Origin: Beijerinckiaceae bacterium
GTDB lineage: Bacteria; Pseudomonadota; Alphaproteobacteria; Rhizobiales; Beijerinckiaceae
Reading direction: 5' to 3'
DNA length: 64,000 nucleotides
Assembly (NCBI GenBank): GCA_027532775.1
Contig: JAPZTO010000003.1
Span: forward strand, 744,001-808,000
Below are positions 45,684 through 57,826 of this stretch, in pieces (within the stretch, counting starts at the first letter, position 1; the number at the start of each line of letters is the position of its first letter). A program made the position numbers and the translations under genes. Under the pieces are notes generated by a model. It worked only from the letters and a program-made list of their open reading frames with translations. It was not told where the DNA came from and made no database searches.

Positions 45684-45904
45684 AGGCAGAAAAACAGAAG
45701 TCCCCCTGTAAGTCACTGATATAAAACGCGTAACGAGTTCGCTAGCCTAATCCCAGTGTGGCGTCGGCGTGTTACAGAGCGTAAGAAACAGTGATTTTGC
45801 TTTCGCCACCCCGCACGGTAATCCCGTTTCTGTAACGGGTGAGACTCCGGCTTCGGCCGGGCGCGTGTGGCACCGGAGCAAACTCCGGGCATAGGGGATA
45901 CAAC
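45684..45904 (+). promoter_or_regulatory. lpxC upstream region with two small hairpins
   Basis: A TATAAA (45720-45725) is a candidate -10, but its -35 is poor. Downstream, CCCGTT/AACGGG (45823-45839) and a CCGGC-TTCG-GCCGG tetraloop hairpin (45847-45860) would form in the leader, ending 45 bases before the GTG start. The structure could modulate lpxC translation or stability; no known riboswitch is recognised. Confidence 0.35.
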
Positions 45905-46837
45905 GTGAAACAAACCACTCTGGCCGACCAGGTCGTCATCGAAGGCATCGGTGTTCATCAGGGTCGTCCTGCCCGCGTGGTGCTTCATCCGGCGGAAGCC
46001 GGGTCCGGCATCACGTTCCTCCGCACCCAGCTGGCCAATGGTCGGGAGCGCCTTATCGAAGCGCGCTCCCATGCGGTCCGCGATACCCAGCTCTGCACCG
46101 TGATCGGTGATGATACCGGCGCCACCGTGGCGACGATCGAACATCTGATGGCAGCCCTGGCCGGGCTCGGTATCGACAATGTCCTCGTTGAGGTCGATGG
46201 CCCGGAAATGCCGATCCTCGACGGATCGTCCCGCCTCTTCGTCGAGGCGATTGACCAGGTCGGCCTCCGGACGCTCTCCGCCCAGCGCAAGGTCGTGAAG
46301 GTTCTCAAGCCGGTCCGGGTCGAGCATGGCCAGTCGGTTGTTGAGCTTCTCCCCCGCGCCGAGGGTTTCCGCCTCGATGTCGAGATCGCCTTCGACAGCA
46401 AGGTGATCGGCCGCCAGGCCTTCGGGATCGACCTCGATCCCACCGCCTTCCGCCGCGATATTGCCGCTGCCCGGACCTTCGGCTTCATGCGGGATGTCGA
46501 GCGCCTCTGGAAAGCCGGCCTTGCGCTCGGCGCCTCCCTCGAAAACACGATCGCCGTCGGCGAGGATGCCGTGGTCAATCCGGAAGGCCTGCGCTTCCCG
46601 AACGAGTTCGTCCGCCACAAGCTGCTTGATGCCATCGGCGATCTTTCGCTGGCCGGATACTCGATCCAGGGGCATTACAAGGCCTTCTGCCCCGGCCACA
46701 AGCTCAATGCCATGATCCTTGATGCGCTTTTTGCCGATCGCTCGGCCTATGCGCTGGTTGAAACGCAGCGCCGCCCGGTCCGGTCTGCCGGCGAACTTCT
46801 CCAGCCGGCTGCGGCTTTCGCGCCGGACACCAACTGA
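45905..46837 (+). CDS. lpxC: UDP-3-O-acyl-N-acetylglucosamine deacetylase
   Basis: 310 residues from a GTG (E. coli LpxC is 305). It is the zinc deacetylase that commits UDP-acyl-GlcNAc to lipid A. Motifs: QTTLADQVVIEGIGVHQGRP, TVATIEHLMAALAGLGIDNV with the first zinc histidine, EGLRFPNEFVRHKLLDAIGD with the second zinc histidine and aspartate, and GHYKAFCPGHKLN with the catalytic histidine. The GTG has AGGGGATAC in front. An upstream in-frame start (45839) would add arginine-rich sequence and is rejected. Synteny ftsZ-lpxC-bamD is usual in this class. A T-rich hairpin follows. Confidence 0.97.
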   Translation: MKQTTLADQVVIEGIGVHQGRPARVVLHPAEAGSGITFLRTQLANGRERLIEARSHAVRDTQLCTVIGDDTGATVATIEHLMAALAGLGIDNVLVEVDGPEMPILDGSSRLFVEAIDQVGLRTLSAQRKVVKVLKPVRVEHGQSVVELLPRAEGFRLDVEIAFDSKVIGRQAFGIDLDPTAFRRDIAAARTFGFMRDVERLWKAGLALGASLENTIAVGEDAVVNPEGLRFPNEFVRHKLLDAIGDLSLAGYSIQGHYKAFCPGHKLNAMILDALFADRSAYALVETQRRPVRSAGELLQPAAAFAPDTN

Positions 46838-46852
46838 CCGTCCCGGGCATCC

Positions 46853-46888
46853 GGCAGATCTGCATTCTTCGGGATCTGCCTTATTCTT
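46853..46888 (+). terminator. Intrinsic terminator after lpxC
   Basis: GGCAGATC (46853-46860) and GATCTGCC (46873-46880) form an 8-bp stem over a 12-base loop, followed by TTATTCTT. The tail is T-rich though not a pure run, so termination may be partial and bamD could be read through. Confidence 0.58.
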
Positions 46889-47021
46889 GCCGCGACATTG
46901 GTTGACGAGAATTTACGATGTTCGTCGCCATGCCCTTGCGCTCGGGGACGGATTTCTTCAAAAGAACCGGTGGTGTGGGCGCTGTGCGCGTTTGGCACGG
47001 CGGTTGGAGCGTGAGGCTTTC

Positions 47022-47915
47022 ATGATGGCGTCTTCGCAGGCGAATTCCGGGCGACTGGCCGGCCGGCTCACGCGTTTGCTGGCCGGTGCGCTGATCGCGC
47101 TGTCCGTGGGGGCCTGCGAGACGATCTCCTCGCTCAACCCGTTCGAGGACAAGGGCCCGAAGAGCGATATCGGCAAGGACGAGCCGGCAGACGTGCTGTT
47201 CAATGATGGCCTCGCCCGGCTCGAGGCGCGCGATTATGGCGGCGCCAGCAAGAAATTCGTCGAACTCGACAAGCAATATCCCTATTCGCAATGGTCGCGC
47301 CGGGCGCTCCTGCTCTCGACCTTCGCCTCGTTCGAAGGCGGCGATTATGCGGATGCGATCAATCATGGCCGGCGCTATGTGCAGCTCTACCCGGCCAGCC
47401 CGGACACGCCCTACGCCCAGTTCCTCGTGGGCATGAGCTATTTCAACCAGATCACGGATATCAGCCGCGATCAGGACCGCGCCGAGAAGACCATCCAGAC
47501 CATGGATGACCTCGTCCGCAAATGGCCGAACTCGGAATATGCTCGCGAGGCGAAGGACAAGATGCGCGTCGCGCAGGATCAGCTCGCCGGCAAGGAAATG
47601 GATGTCGGCCGCTATTATATGCAGCGCCGCAATTGGACGGGCGCGATCAACCGCTACCGCGAGGTGATCGTGAAGTACCAGACAACCCGCCATGTCGAGG
47701 AGGCCCTGTCGCGCCTCGTCGAGGCCTATATGGGGCTGGGAATTGTCAATGAAGCGCAGACGGCGGCCGCGGTGCTCGGGCACAATTTCCCGGACAGCCA
47801 GTGGTACAAGGATGCCTTCGCCCTGCTCGAGAGCGGTGGCCTGAAGCCGCGCGAGGATACCGGTTCGTGGATCAGCCGCACCTTCCGCGGCTTCACGCGC
47901 ACCGTCGGCCTCTGA
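47022..47915 (+). CDS. bamD: Outer-membrane assembly lipoprotein BamD
   Basis: 297 residues. The lipoprotein signal peptide has lipobox VGAC at about residues 29-32 (RLLAGALIALSVGAC). Then come five TPR-like repeats: ADVLFNDGLARLEARDYGGA, QYPYSQWSRRALLLSTFASF, YVQLYPASPDTPYAQFLVGM, YYMQRRNWTGAINRYREVIV and FPDSQWYKDAFALL. BamD, with BamA, folds beta-barrel proteins such as porins and pilus ushers into the outer membrane. The ATG pair at 47022/47025 has GAGG a few bases upstream; the open frame extends more than 100 codons further but without family sequence. Followed by recN after 17 bases. Confidence 0.95.
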   Translation: MMASSQANSGRLAGRLTRLLAGALIALSVGACETISSLNPFEDKGPKSDIGKDEPADVLFNDGLARLEARDYGGASKKFVELDKQYPYSQWSRRALLLSTFASFEGGDYADAINHGRRYVQLYPASPDTPYAQFLVGMSYFNQITDISRDQDRAEKTIQTMDDLVRKWPNSEYAREAKDKMRVAQDQLAGKEMDVGRYYMQRRNWTGAINRYREVIVKYQTTRHVEEALSRLVEAYMGLGIVNEAQTAAAVLGHNFPDSQWYKDAFALLESGGLKPREDTGSWISRTFRGFTRTVGL

Positions 47916-47932
47916 ACCCCGGCGCCGGGGCC

Positions 47933-51717
<3,785 letters not shown>

Positions 51718-51721
51718 GGCG

Positions 51722-52852
51722 CTACAGCCCGAACCGCGACAGGCCGAACATCGAGAGGTCGAAGCCGGGTTCGCGCCCTGTGGCGAGATCGGCCAGGACC
51801 TCGCCGAAGACACTGCCGAACTTGAAGCCATGGCCCGAGCAGGGCGAGGCGACGATGACCTGCGGCGCGCCGGGCAGGCGGTCGAGGATGAAATGCTCGT
51901 CCGGCGTCACGGTATAATGGCAGGCGGTCAGACGCAGGCAGGCGCCGTTGGCCTCCGGGAAGGCGAAGGCGATGCCTCTGCGCAGCAGCGCCTCATCCTC
52001 CGGATGGACCTCGCGGTCCATGGTCTCGGCAGGGCCCTGCTGGTTGAGATGGCGATGGCAGCCGATCTTGAAGCCCGGCGCGCCCCAGATCGGGAACTGG
52101 TAGAAATGCCCGGCTTCCGACCAGAGGATCGAGGTGGGGAAGGCCCCGGGCTGGAAGGTGGCCGGGTTTTCCGGCCGGAACCAGCCGAGGACCTGCCGTT
52201 CGGGCACGGCCAGGGCGGCCAGCGCGGGCAGATGGGTGCCGATCCAGCCGCCGGTGGCAAGGATCAGGCTGTCGGCCTCGTAGGTACCGCCGGCCGTCCG
52301 GACGCGGACGCCGCCGCCGGGCAGGGGGTCAAAGCCGAGCATCGCCTCGCGGGCACGGATTTCGGCACCATCGGCGAGGGCCAGCATCTGCAGGCCGGCC
52401 AGTGCGCGGTCTGACGCGACGAAGCCGCCATCGGGCTGGAAGATGCCGGCATAGTTCTGCGGGATCCGGAACGCCGGGAAGCGGCGCATGATCTCGCGCG
52501 CATCCAGTTCCTCGAAGGGCAGGTTGTTGACGAGGCAGGATTCCCGCGATTGCCGCGTGAGGAAATGTGAATCCGGCGCGAGATCCAGCGTGCCGGTGAC
52601 ATGGAGGATGCGTTCGCCCAGCCTCTCGCCCAGCGCCTCCCAGAGGCGGGCCGCACGCTGCACCATCGGCACATAGGCGGCGCCCTCGAAATAGGCGATG
52701 CGGATGATGCGGTTGACGCCATGGCTCGAACCCATGGCATGGCCGAGATCGAAGCGTTCGATGCCCAGAACTTTTCGGCCCCGCGCCGCCAGAGTGGCAA
52801 GAGCGGCCGAGCCCATGATGCCGAGACCGACGACGATCACGTCATGGCGCAT
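51722..52852 (-). CDS. solA: Sarcosine/N-methyltryptophan oxidase-type flavoenzyme
   Basis: 376 residues (E. coli SolA 372). FAD-dependent oxidative demethylation of N-methyl amino acids gives hydrogen peroxide and formaldehyde. The N-terminal GxGxxG reads VVGLGIMGSAALATLAARGR; further features are GSSHGVNRIIRIAYFEGAAY and ILATGGWIGTHLPALA. The cysteine in TACHYTVTPDEHFILDRLPG is at the place where FAD is covalently bound in MSOX/SolA. GHGFKFGSVFGEVLADLATG closes the fold. The true substrate could be sarcosine, N-methyltryptophan or another secondary amine. The start overlaps the MFS gene stop by 11 bases. It is the third gene of a minus-strand operon. Confidence 0.88.
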   Translation of the reverse strand: MRHDVIVVGLGIMGSAALATLAARGRKVLGIERFDLGHAMGSSHGVNRIIRIAYFEGAAYVPMVQRAARLWEALGERLGERILHVTGTLDLAPDSHFLTRQSRESCLVNNLPFEELDAREIMRRFPAFRIPQNYAGIFQPDGGFVASDRALAGLQMLALADGAEIRAREAMLGFDPLPGGGVRVRTAGGTYEADSLILATGGWIGTHLPALAALAVPERQVLGWFRPENPATFQPGAFPTSILWSEAGHFYQFPIWGAPGFKIGCHRHLNQQGPAETMDREVHPEDEALLRRGIAFAFPEANGACLRLTACHYTVTPDEHFILDRLPGAPQVIVASPCSGHGFKFGSVFGEVLADLATGREPGFDLSMFGLSRFGL

Positions 52853-54053
52853 GCGGGCTGGCCTCTTTCTGCTTGAGGTCCGGGTGGCGGCTGGCCCAGC
52901 CGGAAAGGTAGGCCAGAATCGCGCAGGCCAGCATCATCAGCGCCAGCGGCAGGGCCGAGTTCTGGCCGAGCTTGGCCGCGACGAAACTGACGACCGCGCC
53001 GACACCGACCTGCCCGAAGCCCATCAGGCCCGAGCCGGCGCCGGCGGCCTTCGGATCGACGCTCAAACCGCCGGCAATCGCGTTTGGCAGCACCATGCCA
53101 TTGCCGAAGGAGATCATCATCGCCGGCAGGAAAAGCACGAAGGGGTTGAGGATGCCAAGCATGGCCGGAATGAGGATGGCGATCGTGCCGGCAAGGCCGG
53201 CCACATTGCCCCAGGCAATCAGCCTGTCGATGCCGAGCTTCTGTGACAGGCGGCCGGAGATGAAGTTGCCGGCCATGTAGCCGACGGAGATCGTCATGAA
53301 CCAGTAGCCATAGGCTGTCTTCGAGTAGCCGAGCACGTCGATCATCAGGTAGGGCGCGGTGCCGATGAAGGCGAAGAAGAGCGCGGAGCAGAAGGCGCTG
53401 GCGCCCCAGAAGGCCATGTACTGGCCGTTCACCAGCAACTGCACGCTTCGCAGCGCCACTTCGCGCGAGGTGGCAGCCACCAGCGAGGCGGGGCGCGTCT
53501 CTGTCAGCTTGGCAGAGGCGAGGGCGAGGCTCAGAACGCCGAACACGGCGCAATAGGCCATGATCGCCCGCCAGCCATAGGCAACGTCGATCTTGGCGCC
53601 GATCAACGGCGCGACCATCGGCGCGATCATCATCGCCATGGTGACATAGCCGATCATGCTCGCGGCGGCGCTGCGGTCATAGAGGTCGCGGATGATCGTG
53701 CGGCCAAGGGTCAGGCCGGCCGTGGCGCCGAAGCTCTGGATGGTCCGGGCCACCACCAGCACCTCGACATTCGGGGCGATGGCTGCGAGGCAACTCGCGG
53801 CGACATAGGTGCCAAGCGCGACAAGAAGCACCGGGCGCCGGCCGAAACGGTCGCCGAAGGGGCCAAGCAGCAGCTGGCTCAACGCCATGCCGAAAAGGTA
53901 ACTCGACAGGGTGAGCTGGGCCATGTCCTTCGAGGTGCCGAGGGCATCCGCCAGCCCCGGAATCGAGGGCGACATGATGTTGAGCGTCAGCGGCCCCAGC
54001 ATCGAGAGGACCACGAGCAGGATCAGGAACGAACGCGAGCCGGCTTGCATCAT
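52842..54053 (-). CDS. Bcr/CflA-family MFS efflux transporter
   Basis: 403 residues, about twelve membrane helices. The typical motif PSIPGLADALGTSKDMAQLT, then LLLGPFGDRFGRRPVLLVAL (MFS loop 2-3 signature), and RTIQSFGATAGLTLGRTIIR with DLYDRSAAASMIGYVTMAMM (Bcr/CflA marker) are seen. It exports drugs or amino-acid-like compounds by proton antiport; the substrate is unknown. The ATG overlaps the aminopeptidase stop by four bases (ATGA), and its own stop overlaps the oxidase start. The three may share a function in peptide or amine handling, but this is only inferred from the operon. Confidence 0.92.
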   Translation of the reverse strand: MMQAGSRSFLILLVVLSMLGPLTLNIMSPSIPGLADALGTSKDMAQLTLSSYLFGMALSQLLLGPFGDRFGRRPVLLVALGTYVAASCLAAIAPNVEVLVVARTIQSFGATAGLTLGRTIIRDLYDRSAAASMIGYVTMAMMIAPMVAPLIGAKIDVAYGWRAIMAYCAVFGVLSLALASAKLTETRPASLVAATSREVALRSVQLLVNGQYMAFWGASAFCSALFFAFIGTAPYLMIDVLGYSKTAYGYWFMTISVGYMAGNFISGRLSQKLGIDRLIAWGNVAGLAGTIAILIPAMLGILNPFVLFLPAMMISFGNGMVLPNAIAGGLSVDPKAAGAGSGLMGFGQVGVGAVVSFVAAKLGQNSALPLALMMLACAILAYLSGWASRHPDLKQKEASPHAP

Positions 54054-55894
54054 AGCGGGCGGCAGGCCTTTTCGAGCCAGCCCAGCGCGTCACCGGAAAG
54101 CCCGGGCGAGAGCGTGTCCAACACACGGCGGTGATAGGCGTTGAGCCAGGCCCGCTCCTCGCGGGAGAGCATCGAGCGGATCACCGGGCGCGTATCGATC
54201 GGGCAAAGTGTGACCGTCTCGAAACCGAGCATCCGGCGTTCGGCCCGGACGATATGGCGCTCCTCGACGATCACCAGATTCTCGATGCGGATGCCGAAAT
54301 GACCCTCGCGGTAATAGCCGGGCTCGTTCGAGAGGATCATGCCGGGCAGCAAGGTGGTGTGGCCGAGCTTCGAGATCCGCTGCGGCCCCTCATGGACCGA
54401 GAGGAAGGAGCCCACGCCATGGCCGGTGCCATGGTCGAAATCCTTGCCGGCCTGCCAGAGATATTGCCGCGCCAGCGTGTCGAGCTGCGCGCCGCTGGTG
54501 CCATGCGGGAACAGGGCGAGGGAGACGGCGATCATCCCCTTGAGCACGCGGGTATAGGCATCGCGCATGCCGCGCGTCGGCGTTCCGATGGCGATCGTAC
54601 GGGTGATGTCGGTCGTGCCATCGCGATACTGGCCGCCGGAATCGATCAGGAAAAGGCCGGGTGTGATTGGCCGGTTGGTCGCCTCGGTGACCCGGTAATG
54701 CGGCAACGCGGCATTCGGGCCGGCTCCGGCAATCGAGCCGAAGGAGATATCGACGAGCTGCCCCGTCTCCGCGCGGAACCCCTCCAGTGCGATGGCGGCG
54801 TCGATCTCGGTGACGGGCCCCCGCTCGAGCGCGGCTTCCAGCCAATGGAGGAAGCGGACCATGGCAAGGCCGTCGCGCCGGTGGGCCTGCCGCGAGCCCT
54901 CGATCTCGACCGGGTTTTTCGCAGCCTTCATCAGGGCCAGCGGGTCCGGGCCGGGATCGGCCGTGCCACCGGCAGACTGGATCAGCGCGGAGAGGCCGAC
55001 CGGGGCCGTGTCCTCGTCAAGGCGGATCCGGGCACCCGAAGCGGCGATCTGACGCAACCGCGTGGCGAGTTCGCTCCTGCCATCGCCGGGAGCCTCGTGT
55101 GGAGCCACGATCTCTGCGAGGCCGGAAAGTCGTTTTGCGAGGGCGGGTTCGAGCCGGGCAGGGTCGACGAAGAGCGCCGGCTTGCCTTCGCGCGGCACCA
55201 GTGCAAAAGCCCTGAGGATCGGCAGATGCGGCACGTCGCCGGCACGCAGGTTGAACAGCCAGTTCACCGACGGGCATTCCGAAACGACGAGCGCATCGCA
55301 TTTCATCTCGGCCAGGCGGGATTGGAGGCGCGCGAGCTTTTCGGCGGTTTCCTCGCCGGCAAAGGCGACGGGGTGGTCGATGACCGGCGTCGCCGGCGCG
55401 GGCGGGCGCTCCTCCCAGATGCCGGCGAAGGGGTCGCTCTCGTCGGCCACGAGGGTAAACCCGCCTTCCGTGGCGGCATTCTCGAAGCGTTTCAGCCCGC
55501 GCGCGGTGAAGAGGGCAGGGTCATAGCCGATCCGCCATGCGCTGCCCGCCTGCTGACGGAGCCAGGTATCGGGCCCGGTCTCGGCCAGCGCGATCGGCTT
55601 GATGACCTTGCGGTCCAGCTCGGTCCGGGCCTGCGTGGTGTAGCGGCCATCCACGAATAGAGCGGCCTTGCGTTTCAGGATGATGGCGAAGCCCGCTGAA
55701 CCGGTGAAACCGGTCAGCCAGCCCAGCCGGTTTTCGCTGGCCGGGATGTATTCGCCCTGGAAGACATCTGCCCGGGGCAGGAGCCAGCCATCCAGCTTGC
55801 GGGATGCGAGCACCTGGCGAAGGCGGTGGATGCGCTCTCCGGACAGGTCGGCGCGGGATTCGGTCGAAAATTTCTGGATGACTGGGCGATTCAC
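54050..55894 (-). CDS. Xaa-Pro aminopeptidase (M24B family)
   Basis: 614 residues from a GTG, the large three-domain form common in Rhizobiales. It removes N-terminal residues from peptides with proline at position two. Two creatinase-like N-terminal domains (about residues 15-140 and 150-300; GYIPASENRLGWLTGF-like start) precede the pita-bread catalytic domain. Metal ligands are seen in LFLIDSGGQYRDGTTDITRT, GTGHGVGSFLSVHEGPQR, ILSNEPGYYREGHFGIRIEN and FETVTLCPID. The GTG at 55894 has GAGGCTCCCC before it; an upstream ATG at 55969 has no good site. First gene of the aminopeptidase-MFS-oxidase operon. Confidence 0.94.
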   Translation of the reverse strand: MNRPVIQKFSTESRADLSGERIHRLRQVLASRKLDGWLLPRADVFQGEYIPASENRLGWLTGFTGSAGFAIILKRKAALFVDGRYTTQARTELDRKVIKPIALAETGPDTWLRQQAGSAWRIGYDPALFTARGLKRFENAATEGGFTLVADESDPFAGIWEERPPAPATPVIDHPVAFAGEETAEKLARLQSRLAEMKCDALVVSECPSVNWLFNLRAGDVPHLPILRAFALVPREGKPALFVDPARLEPALAKRLSGLAEIVAPHEAPGDGRSELATRLRQIAASGARIRLDEDTAPVGLSALIQSAGGTADPGPDPLALMKAAKNPVEIEGSRQAHRRDGLAMVRFLHWLEAALERGPVTEIDAAIALEGFRAETGQLVDISFGSIAGAGPNAALPHYRVTEATNRPITPGLFLIDSGGQYRDGTTDITRTIAIGTPTRGMRDAYTRVLKGMIAVSLALFPHGTSGAQLDTLARQYLWQAGKDFDHGTGHGVGSFLSVHEGPQRISKLGHTTLLPGMILSNEPGYYREGHFGIRIENLVIVEERHIVRAERRMLGFETVTLCPIDTRPVIRSMLSREERAWLNAYHRRVLDTLSPGLSGDALGWLEKACRPL

Positions 55895-56207
55895 GGGGAG
55901 CCTCGAACTTAGGCCCAAGCTTAGCGGCCCGCCGACGGCGCCACAAGGCTGTGCCCAGCCTGCCGGCACCCTGCGCAGAACCGATTCATCATGGCGAAGC
56001 CGGGGCAGATTGCGGCAAGATTATGCAGAATTCGCACGCATGTTAATCATTTGTGACCTAGATCTGCGTTTATCGCATATCTTGGTTGCGTCTGCATCCC
56101 TTGCTGCGATGCAACAAAGGTCTACATTGAGGGCCAAGGCAAACGGCAATGGCCGGATGCGGCGGTCCAGACCTTCGGGTGCAGGACCCCAACCACAGGA
56201 GACGACA
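55895..56207. other. Divergent promoter region between the aminopeptidase and DUF1127 genes
   Basis: About 310 bases without a supported gene. The stretch 56020-56085 is AT-rich (TTGTGA at 56051-56056, TATCTT at 56078-56083) but the spacing of 21 bases is too long for a standard promoter, so the DUF1127 promoter is not resolved. An imperfect dyad beginning GTTGCGTCTGC and ending GATGCAAC lies at about 56085-56115. Confidence 0.35.
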
Positions 56208-56447
56208 ATGGCTAGCCTGACTTTTTCGAATGCACTGCTTCCGCTTGGTGGCACTGACACCGCGGAGAAGGTCGAAGCCAATTCCCGCGGCTTCTTCGGC
56301 CGCCTGATGGATGCCATGGTGGCGAGCCGCCGCCGCGCGGCCGAGCGCGAGATCGCCCGGCTCGAGCTGATCTACGGCTTCAAGCTTCGCCCCGACACCC
56401 AGACGGATGCCGAACTGGCGACGAAAGACCTCCCCTTCGTCCGCTGA
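56208..56447 (+). CDS. DUF1127 domain protein
   Basis: 79 residues. The C-terminal half, FGRLMDAMVASRRRAAEREI followed by ARLELIYGFKLRPD, is the arginine-rich DUF1127 helix pair; a family position usually has DIGL-type ending that is changed here. Family members are small, basic and abundant in Rhizobiales; some bind RNA or affect phosphate or stress responses, but this one is uncharacterised. The ATG has AGGAGACGAC ahead. It is followed 29 bases later by a 41-residue microprotein, and both end before two strong terminators, so they form a short two-gene unit. Confidence 0.85.
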   Translation: MASLTFSNALLPLGGTDTAEKVEANSRGFFGRLMDAMVASRRRAAEREIARLELIYGFKLRPDTQTDAELATKDLPFVR

Positions 56448-56476
56448 GCGCGTCCTCTCACACAAGGAACATCGCC

Positions 56477-56602
56477 ATGATCATGGCTTTTCTGACCAAC
56501 GTCTACGCCAAGACCGTCCTGTTCATCGAAGCCCTCCAGGAGGGCGCGGAACTGCATCGCGAGATGCGCCGCCAGAACCCGAACGCCTTCGGCCACGAGT
56601 AA
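56477..56602 (+). CDS. 41-residue microprotein linked to the DUF1127 gene
   Basis: A short frame from ATG to TAA: it starts MIMAFLTNVYAKTVLFIEAL and continues QEGAELHREMRRQNPNAFGH, then E. An amphipathic helix with a hydrophobic first half and charged second half is likely. An AAGGAAC ribosome site lies seven bases upstream of the ATG, 29 bases after the DUF1127 stop, and two intrinsic terminators follow directly, which supports a real gene. I have an impression of similar small proteins in rhizobia, but cannot confirm it from the window. An ATG two codons later is also possible as start. Role unknown; perhaps a membrane-associated partner of the DUF1127 protein. Confidence 0.7.
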   Translation: MIMAFLTNVYAKTVLFIEALQEGAELHREMRRQNPNAFGHE

Positions 56603-56610
56603 CAGACTGG

Positions 56611-56649
56611 GGCGGCCGGCCGGTTCCGACCGGTGGCCGCCCGGTTTTT
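56611..56649 (+). terminator. Intrinsic terminator of the DUF1127 unit (first)
   Basis: GGCGGCC and CCGGT on the left pair with ACCGG and GGCCGCC on the right around a TCCG loop, with a small internal bulge, followed by CGG and TTTTT (56645-56649). A strong rho-independent terminator nine bases after the microprotein stop. Confidence 0.85.
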
Positions 56650-56691
56650 CCTTTCCGATGCGCCCCGCCTCCCGGCGCACGAGACCCCATC

Positions 56692-56715
56692 AGCCCCGCT
56701 CCGGCGGGGCTTTTT
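56692..56715 (+). terminator. Intrinsic terminator of the DUF1127 unit (second)
   Basis: AGCCCCGC (56692-56699) pairs with GCGGGGCT (56704-56711) across the loop TCCG, directly followed by a run of five Ts (56711-56715). It is a second, textbook terminator 43 bases behind the first, on the plus strand. It shields the convergent prmA gene, which ends at 56775. Confidence 0.85.
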
Positions 56716-56774
56716 CATGCGCGAATGCCGGTCAGAGGCGCCGAGGCTTCCTTCAGGCGCGGCGCGGCTTTTCC

Positions 56775-57785
56775 TTAGGCGCGGCGCGGCTTGCCGCCAC
56801 CCCGCCGCAGCAGGAGGCTGGCCCAGCCTTCAAGATGTCGCTGCGCCACGAGGTGGAAGCCGAAGGCGCGATATTTCGCAAGAATGGATGGCACATCCGG
56901 CAGGAGCAGGCCGGAAAGGATCAATTCTGCCCGCGGCGCGGTGGCGGCGGCGATTTCCGGTGCGAGGCCCCGGAGAGGGCGTGCGAGGATATTGGCAAAG
57001 ACGAGCGTATAGGCGCCGCGCGCCCGGAGATCCGGGTGCTGAAGGCCGCGTGCGACGACCGGCCGGACATGCGGCCCCACGCCGTTGAGGCGGGCATTGG
57101 CCCGGGCGATGCGCACCGAATCCGGGTCCATCTCGCCCGCCCAGATGAAATCGCGCGTGATGCGGGCCGCTGCGAAGGCCAGCACGCCGGTGCCGGTGCC
57201 GATATCGACGATGGCCTCACGCGGGGCAATGCCCGCTCGGCGCGGCTTGCGGCGCTTCACCCAATCCTCGAAATGCAGCAGGCAGCCGCGCGTGGTGCCG
57301 TGATGGCCGGTGCCGAAGGCGAGCGCGGCCTCGATCTCGATATTGATCCGGTTCGGGGCGAGGCGGCCGCGATCATGCGCGCCATGCACGGTGAAGCGCC
57401 CGGCATCGACCGGCTTCAGCCCTTCGAGCGCGGTGGCGATCCAGTCCTGCGCTGCGATGCTCTCGAAGGCGAGGGCGGCGCCCGCTTCCGGGCCGGCGAT
57501 GCCGGCGACAAGGGCCCGGATCTCCGCCTCGTCCGGCGGGGTACCGAAATGCAGCTCGACCAGCCAGGGCAATGCCTGATCCGGCAGGAGCGTGCCCATC
57601 GCGCCCTCGCGGAACGCCTCCTGCCGCTTTGGTCGCGGCACGGCGACGGGCAGGGCATCGGCATCCGGCATCTCGAAAGCGGAGGCAGCGAGTTCCTCCG
57701 GCTCGAAGAGTTCGGACAGCGCATCGGCAATCCGCGTCGCGCGGGCTTCGTCGGTGATCAGGCGGGCGAGGATGGTGGCACTCAT
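56775..57785 (-). CDS. prmA: Ribosomal protein L11 methyltransferase
   Basis: 336 residues. It trimethylates lysines of ribosomal protein L11 with SAM. The substrate-recognition N-terminal part (to about residue 130) is followed by INIEIEAALAFGTGHHGTTR, the SAM site AIVDIGTGTGVLAFAAARIT, AGEMDPDSVRIARANARLN and the family hallmark VFANILARPLRGLAPEIAAA. The last residues (LLLRRGGGKPRRA) are basic. It is transcribed on the minus strand, downstream of the hicAB pair (hicB stop 57827 to prmA start 57785), so it may be partly read from that operon. Confidence 0.93.
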   Translation of the reverse strand: MSATILARLITDEARATRIADALSELFEPEELAASAFEMPDADALPVAVPRPKRQEAFREGAMGTLLPDQALPWLVELHFGTPPDEAEIRALVAGIAGPEAGAALAFESIAAQDWIATALEGLKPVDAGRFTVHGAHDRGRLAPNRINIEIEAALAFGTGHHGTTRGCLLHFEDWVKRRKPRRAGIAPREAIVDIGTGTGVLAFAAARITRDFIWAGEMDPDSVRIARANARLNGVGPHVRPVVARGLQHPDLRARGAYTLVFANILARPLRGLAPEIAAATAPRAELILSGLLLPDVPSILAKYRAFGFHLVAQRHLEGWASLLLRRGGGKPRRA

Positions 57786-57826
57786 GCCGGGAGCCTTACG
57801 CCAAGCCGGGGTGGTTTGGCGAGGGG

